Assembly: GCA_000434635.1 (NCBI GenBank)
Contig: HF988116.1
Span: forward strand, 3,397 to 11,417
Source of the DNA: Firmicutes bacterium CAG:110
Lineage (GTDB): Bacteria > Bacillota > Clostridia > Oscillospirales > Oscillospiraceae
DNA length: 8,021 nucleotides
Direction: 5' to 3'
In this document: positions 1 through 4,938 of the stretch, one piece after another
Position numbering within the stretch: position 1 is the stretch's first letter
How the letters are laid out: every line of letters starts with the position of its first letter
Notes under the pieces: model-generated
The model's database searches: none
What the model saw: only the letters and a program-made list of their open reading frames with translations
Told to the model about the DNA's origin: nothing
Program-made: the position numbers and the translations under genes

Positions 1-37
1 CAAGCACTTGCGCAGGCCAATTCGGGTCCGAGAAAGA

Positions 38-208
38 TTAGCCTTCCTCGATAGCGTCGGCGGGGCACTGATCGGCGCAGGAACCGCAGGAAACGCAGAT
101 ATCGGGGTTGATCTCGTACTTGCCGTCACCCTCGGAAATAGCCTCGACAGGGCACTGCTCGGCGCAGGAGCCGCAGGCGACGCAGCGGTCAGTAATCGTG
201 TAAGCCAT
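38..208 (-). CDS. 2[4Fe-4S] ferredoxin, clostridial type (56 aa)
   Basis: This is a small soluble electron carrier that shuttles low-potential electrons between cytoplasmic redox enzymes. Reading the minus strand from ATG (208-206) to TAA (40-38) gives 56 residues, about the length of classical clostridial ferredoxins. It carries two complete cluster motifs: C9-x2-C12-x2-C15-x3-C19-P and C38-x2-C41-x2-C44-x3-C48-P. In this fold the first three Cys of one motif and the last Cys of the other ligate each cluster. The two halves are 29 residues apart and very similar, reflecting the known internal duplication of the family. A GGAGGT Shine-Dalgarno site lies 6 nt before the ATG (215-220), and a sigma-A-like promoter lies further upstream. 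It is divergent from the Clp ATPase gene. No specific redox partner is visible, so the exact pathway is unknown. The family call is secure. Confidence 0.96.
   Translation of the reverse strand: MAYTITDRCVACGSCAEQCPVEAISEGDGKYEINPDICVSCGSCADQCPADAIEEG
63..184 (-). repeat. Internal direct repeat encoding the two ferredoxin cluster motifs
   Basis: Positions 63-97 and 150-184 are 35-nt direct repeats with 31 identical bases, offset by 87 nt (29 codons, in frame). Each encodes one C-x2-C-x2-C-x3-C-P motif. This is the DNA trace of the two-fold duplication in bacterial ferredoxins, kept similar either by shared codon preference or by recent homogenisation. Confidence 0.85.
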
Positions 209-214
209 GGTGTT

Positions 215-292
215 ACCTCCATTTATCTAATATGTATTGCACGCCACACAACTAGCGTATCCTCATTGTAACATGGTTTTCCCAAAAAGCAA
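215..292 (-). promoter_or_regulatory. Ferredoxin promoter and ribosome binding site
   Basis: On the minus strand a -35 box TTGCTT (292-287) is separated by 16 nt from a -10 box TACAAT (270-265), which differs from TATAAT at one base. Transcription would start near 258, leaving a leader of about 50 nt that ends in GGAGGT (220-215) before the ATG at 208. No operator is recognised. The call rests on consensus match only. Confidence 0.6.
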
Positions 293-322
293 TTCCTTTT
301 TTATAAAAAATTTTTGAATAAT
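279..322 (+). promoter_or_regulatory. Candidate promoter of the Clp ATPase gene in an AT-rich spacer
   Basis: The 209-390 spacer must hold a promoter for the + strand gene. The best candidate is TTCCCA (279-284), 17 nt, TATAAA (302-307). A second possible -10 is AATAAT (317-322), without a good -35. The -10 at 302-307 lies inside a perfect 14-bp palindrome, TTTTTT-AT-AAAAAA (297-310). The candidate -35 and spacer overlap the ferredoxin -35 on the other strand. No CIRCE element or CtsR-type heptamer repeat is seen, so there is no visible sign of the usual heat-shock control of clp genes. The assignment is tentative. Confidence 0.35.
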
Positions 323-390
323 TTCTGCCTTGGGTGGTGAGAATTTTCCGGAACAGGAAAGGGAAAAACCATTAACTCGGGAGGGATACC

Positions 391-2709
391 GTGCATTACG
401 ATATACTGACGTCCGACCTGATCCAGCGTGCCGCCCAACTGGCGAGAAGTCTGGGACACAGCTACGTCGGCTCTGCCCATCTGCTGCTGGTGATGGCGCG
501 GGAACCCGGGGCGGTGGGGCAGACCCTCCGGCTTCTGGGCATGGACCCGGACCTGACGGAGGCAATGGCACGGCTGCTCTACGGGCAGGGGACGCCGGAA
601 CTGCCCCTGCCTCAGGGACTGACCGGGGAGTCGCGGGAGCTTCTTCGTGGGGCGGCGCGGGAGGCAAAGCATCTGGGCAGCCGGGAAATTACGCCGCAGC
701 ATCTGCTGCTGGCGATGGCAAGACGGGAAAACAGCGACGCATATGAGCTTTTGAAGCTCAACGGCATCAGCACCGACGAGCTGTTTACCCATGCGGTGGA
801 CTATCTGCACTGGGAGCAGGGCGCTCCCGTGAGAGGAAAAAAGGAGGCGGTCACAACGAAACTTCTGGAGCAGTTCAGTGAAGATCTGATTCTCAAGGCA
901 TCAGGCATGGACCCAGTGATCGGGAGAGAACGGGAGATCGACACGGTCATCGGCATTCTGTGCCGGAAAAACAAGAATAACCCCGCACTGGTCGGCGAGC
1001 CGGGGGTGGGAAAAACCGCTATCGCCGAGGGGCTTGCCCAGCGGATGGCGGTGGGCAACGTGCCGCCCCAGCTGAAGGACAAACGGCTGGTGAGTCTGAA
1101 CATGGCGTCTCTGGTTGCCGGAACCAAGTACCGGGGCGAATTCGAGGAACGTCTGCGGGACGTGCTGGGGGAAATCCGCCGCAGCGGAGACGTGATTCTT
1201 TTCGTCGATGAAATGCACACCATCGTCGGCGCGGGCGCGGCCGAGGGCGCTATTGACGCGGCGAACATCTTCAAGCCCGCTCTGGGTCGGGGCGAGCTGC
1301 AAATGCTGGGCGCGACGACCCGGGAGGAATACCGGAAGTATATTGAAAAGGACGCCGCGCTGGAGCGCCGGTTCCGCCCGGTGGTGGTGGAGGAGCCTGG
1401 GGAGGAGGCAACGCTGGCGATCCTCCGGGCGCTGAAGCCGGGGCTGGAACGGCACCACCATCTGCGGATCTCCGAGGAAGCGGTGAAGGAGGCAGTGCGC
1501 CTGTCCCGGCGGTACCTCCCTGACCTGTATCTTCCCGACAAGGCCATCGATCTGCTGGACGAAGGCGCTGCCCGGGCGCGGATGGAGGAAATGCAGCTGT
1601 CCCGGGGCGGCCCTGCCAGAAAAGAGCTGGAACAGGAGCTGAACGAAGCGGTACGGGAACGGAAATTTGAAAAGGCCGCCGAACTGCGGGACAAAATGCA
1701 GCACCTGACGAAGCCCGCCGACGGAAAACGCGCCCGGTGCGTCACCGGGGCGGACATTGCGTGGGTGGTCTCCGCCCGGACGGGGATTCCCGTGGGGCGG
1801 CTCACCGCCGGGGAACGGGAACGGCTGCTGGGGCTGGAAGGATTGCTGTCCGCGCAGGTGGTGGGGCAGAGCAAAGCTGTCAGCGCCGTGGCCGAGGCGG
1901 TGCGCCGGGGCTACTGCGGCATCCGGGACGGGTCGCGGCCCATTGCGTGCCTGCTGTTCACGGGACCCACCGGCGTGGGAAAGACGGAGCTGTGCCGGGC
2001 GTTGGCGCAGGAGGTCTACGGCAGCCGGGACGCTATGATCCGGCTGGACATGACGGAATATATGGAAAAGCAGTCGGTCTCCCGCCTGATCGGCGCGCCT
2101 CCCGGGTACGTCGGCTATGAGGAAGGCGGCAAGCTGACGGAGGCGGTTCGCCGCCGCCCCTATTGTCTGGTGCTGATGGATGAGCTGGAAAAAGCCCATC
2201 CGGACGTGTTGGGCATTCTGCTGCAAATCATGGAGGAAGGAACGCTGACGGATTCCACGGGGCGGCACGTCAGTTTCAAGAACGCCATTGTGGTCATGAC
2301 CTCCAACGTAGGCGGTCAGATTCGGGGTGACGGACTGGGCTTCTGTGCCGGGGGACGAAGCGCGGAGATCGGCGAAGCGCTGCAGCAGGCGTTTTCCCCG
2401 GAATTTCTGGGACGAATCGACCAGACGGTGTGCTTCGAGCCGCTGGGAGCCGGTGCTTTGGAAGCCATCACGTGGAAATATCTGCGGCAGCTTCAGGAGC
2501 GGACGGCGGCGCTGGGGACCCAGCTTCTGCTGCCCCCGGAACTGGCGACGGAGCTGTTGAAAAAGCGCCCCGGAAAGGACGGCGCCCGACAGATCCGCCG
2601 CCTTGTGCAGACCGAGGTGGAGGGGCCACTGGCGAGCTACCTGCTGCGCTGCGGGAAGAAACCCGCACGGGTCAAGCCAAAACTGGAGGACGGAAAGCTG
2701 GTTTTTTGA
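391..2709 (+). CDS. clpC: ClpC-like AAA+ unfoldase, ATP-binding subunit of Clp protease (772 aa)
   Basis: This hexameric ATP-driven unfoldase feeds cytoplasmic proteins to ClpP for degradation. Residues 3-140 form the double Clp N-domain. D1 has Walker A GEPGVGKT (202-209), Walker B ILFVDE (269-274), pore loop KYRG (246-249), sensor GATT (307-310) and Arg finger region RRFRP (326-330). A UVR-like coiled segment (about 409-438, KFEKAAELRDKM) sits between the two rings, as in ClpC and not ClpB. D2 has Walker A GPTGVGKT (525-532), Walker B LVLMDE (593-598), pore loop GYVG (572-575), sensor-1 TSN (637-639) and sensor-2 GARQIRR (731-737). LGF at 649-651 matches the ClpP-docking tripeptide. The GTG start is fixed by an in-frame TAA at 373-375 and a GGGAGGG site at 379-385. 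At 772 residues it is somewhat shorter than B. subtilis ClpC (about 810). It has no ctsR, mcsA or mcsB directly upstream, so its regulation and adaptor use may differ. Confidence 0.93.
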   Translation: MHYDILTSDLIQRAAQLARSLGHSYVGSAHLLLVMAREPGAVGQTLRLLGMDPDLTEAMARLLYGQGTPELPLPQGLTGESRELLRGAAREAKHLGSREITPQHLLLAMARRENSDAYELLKLNGISTDELFTHAVDYLHWEQGAPVRGKKEAVTTKLLEQFSEDLILKASGMDPVIGREREIDTVIGILCRKNKNNPALVGEPGVGKTAIAEGLAQRMAVGNVPPQLKDKRLVSLNMASLVAGTKYRGEFEERLRDVLGEIRRSGDVILFVDEMHTIVGAGAAEGAIDAANIFKPALGRGELQMLGATTREEYRKYIEKDAALERRFRPVVVEEPGEEATLAILRALKPGLERHHHLRISEEAVKEAVRLSRRYLPDLYLPDKAIDLLDEGAARARMEEMQLSRGGPARKELEQELNEAVRERKFEKAAELRDKMQHLTKPADGKRARCVTGADIAWVVSARTGIPVGRLTAGERERLLGLEGLLSAQVVGQSKAVSAVAEAVRRGYCGIRDGSRPIACLLFTGPTGVGKTELCRALAQEVYGSRDAMIRLDMTEYMEKQSVSRLIGAPPGYVGYEEGGKLTEAVRRRPYCLVLMDELEKAHPDVLGILLQIMEEGTLTDSTGRHVSFKNAIVVMTSNVGGQIRGDGLGFCAGGRSAEIGEALQQAFSPEFLGRIDQTVCFEPLGAGALEAITWKYLRQLQERTAALGTQLLLPPELATELLKKRPGKDGARQIRRLVQTEVEGPLASYLLRCGKKPARVKPKLEDGKLVF

Positions 2710-2727
2710 CGCTCTGGGGCGCGGTGA

Positions 2728-2772
2728 AGGCGTGGTTATCTGAAATGAAGCTGAGAAAACGCCTGTTTTATT
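2728..2772 (+). terminator. Possible intrinsic terminator after the Clp ATPase gene
   Basis: AGGCGT (2728-2733) pairs perfectly with ACGCCT (2759-2764), and TTTTATT follows at 2766-2772. The loop of 25 nt is long and the T-run is broken by one A, so this would be a weak terminator. A competing small stem AAAAC/GTTTT (2756-2760 with 2765-2769) exists. The position, just past the stop codon and before a new promoter, is what favours the call. Confidence 0.35.
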
Positions 2773-2834
2773 AGAACAAATATGCGAATATTCCCGGATT
2801 TCTGGCGGAAATCGAAAAATCCCTGAGAAAAAGA

Positions 2835-2863
2835 TTGATTTTTTCCCTTGCGGGTAGTATACT
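2835..2863 (+). promoter_or_regulatory. Sigma-A-type promoter of the mraZ operon
   Basis: TTGATT (2835-2840) is followed at the optimal 17-nt spacing by TATACT (2858-2863), which differs from TATAAT at one base. Transcription is expected near 2870, giving a leader of about 48 nt. The stretch upstream is AT-rich and contains a small inverted repeat, GATTTC/GAAATC (2797-2802 and 2808-2813), of unknown use. This is the only convincing promoter before the dcw genes in the window and probably drives mraZ through at least murE. Confidence 0.75.
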
Positions 2864-2869
2864 GTCTCT

Positions 2870-2910
2870 ACATGGAGTAAAAGGGCAGTAAAGTGGAGCG
2901 AAAGGGAGGT
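2870..2910 (+). promoter_or_regulatory. Four phased GG-core repeats, probable MraZ operator
   Basis: Cores TGG (2873), GGG (2883), TGG (2894) and GGG (2904) recur at intervals of 10, 11 and 10 nt, so all four face the same side of the helix. The last three are each preceded by AAA or AAAG (AAAGGGCAGT, AAAGTGGAGC, AAAGGGAGGT). MraZ is known to bind tandem TGGG-type boxes at about 10-bp spacing in E. coli and AAAGTG-type repeats in mycoplasmas. The array starts at the expected transcription start and ends in the mraZ ribosome binding site, a position suited to autorepression. Binding is inferred from position and pattern. Confidence 0.6.
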
Positions 2911-2912
2911 GA
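2904..2912 (+). promoter_or_regulatory. mraZ ribosome binding site that decides the start codon
   Basis: GGGAGGTGA is an extended Shine-Dalgarno match. A GTG at 2909 lies inside this site and cannot use it. The GTG at 2918 lies 7 nt after GGAGGT and is the natural start. The same bases form the last unit of the GG-core repeat array. Confidence 0.8.
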
Positions 2913-2917
2913 GCGCC

Positions 2918-3346
2918 GTGATCGGGAAATATCCTGCGAAGCTGGACGAAAAGAGCCGCCTGTTCGTGCCGTCCAAGCTGAGGGCGGAACTGGGGGACAC
3001 CTTTTTTGTCACCCTCGGCGTCAACTGCGGTCATCGCTGTCTCACCGTCTACACTGCCGAGGAATGGAAGCGCCTTTCGGATAACTACAATGCCATGAGC
3101 ATTTCCCAGCGCTCCGGCGCAACCAGCCTGATTTTTATGAACGCCGCCGAATGCAGCCCGGATAAGCAGTACCGTTTCAGCCTGACCCAGTTTCTCTTAA
3201 GCTACGCCGGAATTGACCGGGAGGTCATGATCGTCGGCCGGGCGGGACAGGCGGAGATCTGGGACGCGAAGGAATTCGCCGACTTTGAGCGGGAGAACCT
3301 GACCCCGGAGAAGCTGCTGGCGTCCTTGGAGGCGATCGGCCTATGA
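2918..3346 (+). CDS. mraZ: Transcriptional regulator MraZ (142 aa)
   Basis: MraZ is a DNA-binding protein of the AbrB-like fold that forms rings of subunits and controls the dcw operon. Starting from GTG 2918, the protein opens MIGKYPAKLDEKSRLFVPSK, matching the family N-terminus; an upstream in-frame GTG at 2909 would add three residues but overlaps the ribosome binding site. The family has two half-domains, each with a D-x-K-G-R-like motif. Here these read DEKSR (10-14) and DKQYR (82-86), with the usual Gly replaced by Ser and Tyr. Length is normal (B. subtilis MraZ is about 143 aa). A short C-x3-C (CGHRC, 37-41) lies after the first half. It is the first gene of the operon, has its own promoter and repeat array, and overlaps rsmH by 4 bp, suggesting translational coupling. 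Confidence 0.95.
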   Translation: MIGKYPAKLDEKSRLFVPSKLRAELGDTFFVTLGVNCGHRCLTVYTAEEWKRLSDNYNAMSISQRSGATSLIFMNAAECSPDKQYRFSLTQFLLSYAGIDREVMIVGRAGQAEIWDAKEFADFERENLTPEKLLASLEAIGL

Positions 3347-4278
3347 GTGAATTTCATCATGTTTCCGTGCTGTTAGAGGAATGCATCGAGGGGCTTGCCA
3401 TCAAGCCCGACGGCATTTATGTGGACGGAACGTTAGGCGGCGCGGGACATTCCAGCCGCATTGCCGCGAAGCTCACAACCGGGCGGCTCATCGGCATCGA
3501 CCGGGACAACGTGGCGCTGGAAGCGGCGGCGGAACGGTTGAAGCCCTATGAAGACCGGGTCACGCTGGTTCACGCCAATTTCTGCGACATGGATGAGGCG
3601 CTCGGGAAACTGGGCATCGACAAGGTGGACGGCATCCTGCTGGACTTGGGCGTTTCCTCCCCCCAGCTGGACGACGGGCAGCGGGGCTTTTCCTATATGA
3701 CGGACGCGCCGCTGGATATGCGCATGAACGGCGAGGACGTCCGGGACGCCCGTCAGATCGTGAACACATGGTCTTACGAGGAACTCAAGCGTATTTTGTA
3801 TGATTACGGCGAGGAGCGCTTTGCGCCCCGGATCGCCGCGGCCATTTGCCGCCGCAGGGAGCAGGCGCCCATCGAGACGACGCTGGAGCTGGTGGACGTG
3901 ATCAAAAGCGCCATGCCCGCTTCCGCTCTGCGGGAGAAGCAGCACCCGGCCAAGCGAAGCTTTCAGGCCATCCGCATCGCCGTCAACGACGAGCTGGGGG
4001 CGGTGGAAACGGTGATGAAAAAAGCCGTTCCGCTGCTGAATCCCGGCGGACGGCTGGCGGTGATCACCTTCCATTCTCTGGAAGACCGCATTGTGAAAAA
4101 CGCCATGGCGGAGGCGGCGAAGGGCTGCACCTGCCCGCCCAGTTTCCCGGTCTGCGTCTGCGGCAAGAAGCCCCAGGTGCGGATCGTGACCCGCAAGCCC
4201 ATTGTTTCCGGGGAAGAAGAGCTGGAACGGAATCCCAGAGCGCGCAGTGCCAAACTGCGTATCTGCGAAAAACTATAA
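3343..4278 (+). CDS. rsmH: 16S rRNA (cytosine(1402)-N4)-methyltransferase RsmH (311 aa)
   Basis: RsmH (MraW) uses S-adenosylmethionine to methylate N4 of C1402 in the decoding centre of 16S rRNA. The protein begins HHVSVLLEE (5-13), typical for the family. It contains the SAM-binding loop VDGTLGGAGHS (27-37), the acidic GIDRD (51-55), DLGVSSPQLD (101-110), the family signature HPAKRSFQAIRIAVN (201-215) and the catalytic-region motif ITFHSLEDR (241-249). A Cys-rich patch, CTCP and CVC (262-265, 271-273), and the RNPRARSAKLR tail (296-306) are also normal. Length is typical (300-315 aa). The ATG overlaps the mraZ stop in ATGA, and GGAGG at 3328-3332 inside mraZ serves as its ribosome site, so the two are coupled. 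Confidence 0.97.
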   Translation: MSEFHHVSVLLEECIEGLAIKPDGIYVDGTLGGAGHSSRIAAKLTTGRLIGIDRDNVALEAAAERLKPYEDRVTLVHANFCDMDEALGKLGIDKVDGILLDLGVSSPQLDDGQRGFSYMTDAPLDMRMNGEDVRDARQIVNTWSYEELKRILYDYGEERFAPRIAAAICRRREQAPIETTLELVDVIKSAMPASALREKQHPAKRSFQAIRIAVNDELGAVETVMKKAVPLLNPGGRLAVITFHSLEDRIVKNAMAEAAKGCTCPPSFPVCVCGKKPQVRIVTRKPIVSGEEELERNPRARSAKLRICEKL

Positions 4279-4312
4279 ATTATAACAGGCAAATTGCCGG
4301 AAAGGGGATAGA

Positions 4313-4813
4313 ATGATGACAGAAAAGCCCAAAATTCAGTACATTGGTCAGTTCTATGTCCCCGGCAGCGAGGCGCAGGTGCTTGCGCCGAAGAAAAAGA
4401 AGAAAAAGGCCAAAACAAAGCTCCCCATCGCAAAGCAGGAGCAGGTAAAGGCGATCTATATCGACCCCGTGGCGCTGATTGGCATCACGGTGGCAGTGGT
4501 GATGCTGGCAGTCATGGTGGTGGGAGCATTGCAGCTGCGCAGCGACTGGGCGCAGTATGAGCAAATGTCCAACTACGTCTCCCGGCTGAACCAAAACAAC
4601 GCCGAGCTGGAACGCACCTACCGGGACGGCTACGATCTGGAGGACATCCGGGACAAGGCGCTGGCGCTTGGCATGGTGCCGGTGGAGGAAGTGCCGAGCA
4701 GAACCATCACCGTCACGATCTCCCAGCCGAAGCCGGAACGGACGCTCTGGGACGACATCGTCTGGTTCTTTGGCGGCCTGTTCGGGGACGGGGAAGCCGC
4801 TTCCTTCGGTTGA
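4313..4813 (+). CDS. ftsL: FtsL/DivIC-like cell division protein (166 aa)
   Basis: FtsL-type proteins are bitopic divisome components that assemble with DivIC/FtsB and DivIB/FtsQ and help activate septal peptidoglycan synthesis. The order is a basic cytoplasmic N-terminus with a run of six Lys (28-33, 27-36 overall basic), one membrane helix (about 52-76), a coiled-coil stretch (about 77-105, SDWAQYEQMSNYVSRLNQNN), then the family signature IRDKALALGMVP (112-123). A hydrophobic tail LWDDIVWFFGGLF (145-157) follows, which is longer than in most short FtsL proteins. Sequence conservation in this family is low, so the assignment rests on architecture and on position between rsmH and the class B PBP. 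DivIC/FtsB-type is the main alternative. GGGG (4304-4307) is a modest ribosome site; ATG 4316 is an equally possible start. It lies 34 bp after rsmH. Confidence 0.8.
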   Translation: MMTEKPKIQYIGQFYVPGSEAQVLAPKKKKKKAKTKLPIAKQEQVKAIYIDPVALIGITVAVVMLAVMVVGALQLRSDWAQYEQMSNYVSRLNQNNAELERTYRDGYDLEDIRDKALALGMVPVEEVPSRTITVTISQPKPERTLWDDIVWFFGGLFGDGEAASFG

Positions 4814-4938
4814 GCGGAAAAAGCGGTTCCCCTGCATAAAGTTCGTCCCTCCTCATAAAGTAAGATAGCAGCTGTACTGGGCGGCGAGGGATTCCCTTGC
4901 TGCCCAAAGTTGTATCTTGACGGAAAGGCCGGTGGCTT
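4814..4938 (+). other. 125-bp spacer between ftsL and the PBP gene
   Basis: This is the longest gap within the operon. It holds a repeated octamer CATAAAGT (4835-4842 and 4854-4861), the large hairpin at 4862-4918, and a ribosome site GGAAAGG (4922-4928) for the PBP gene. No convincing promoter or T-tract terminator is seen on the + strand, so read-through from the mraZ promoter is expected. Confidence 0.6.
4862..4918 (+). other. Large imperfect hairpin in the ftsL-PBP spacer
   Basis: The core pairs GGGCGGCGAGGG (4879-4890) with CCCTTGCTGCCC (4894-4905), 12 bp including two G-U pairs around an ATT loop. Outside this, CAGCT (4869-4873) can pair with AGTTG (4908-4912), and AAGATA (4862-4867) pairs perfectly with TATCTT (4913-4918). 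That gives about 23 pairs over 57 nt with one bulged G and a small internal loop. No U-run follows, so it is not a standard terminator. It could be an RNA processing or stability element, or a small palindromic repeat that inserted here. No known RNA family is recognised. Confidence 0.75.

Noticed and set aside
1..37. Terminator for the ferredoxin gene
   Set aside because: Only 37 bases downstream of the stop are present; short pairings such as TCGG/CCGA occur but there is no T-run, and the window ends.
2909..2917. Earlier GTG start for MraZ at 2909
   Set aside because: It lies inside the GGGAGGTGA ribosome site, whereas GTG 2918 has ideal spacing and gives the normal family N-terminus.
901..3024. 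A 707-residue open frame on the minus strand opposite the Clp ATPase and mraZ
   Set aside because: It is the shadow of G+C-rich coding sequence: it crosses the mraZ promoter, has no family-like content, and lies opposite two securely identified genes.
4243..4298. Small inverted repeats at the rsmH end: CGCAGT/ACTGCG (4243-4259), TATAA-A-TTATA (4274-4284), GGCAA-A-TTGCC (4288-4298)
   Set aside because: Arms of five or six bases, no T-run and no conserved arrangement are visible; this is within chance expectation, and a terminator here would break the operon.
4391..4408. A-rich Lys codons in ftsL as a programmed frameshift site
   Set aside because: The A-runs are five long, so there is no classical A-AAA-AAG heptamer, and the downstream frame stays open with a proper FtsL-like protein. 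A Lys-rich cytoplasmic tail is enough explanation.
4280..4837. A 185-residue minus-strand open frame covering all of ftsL, preceded by a GGAGGG-like site
   Set aside because: Composition is His- and Leu-rich as expected for an antisense frame, no domain is recognisable, and the chance ribosome site lies 9 nt away in the spacer. The opposing ftsL gene explains the sequence.
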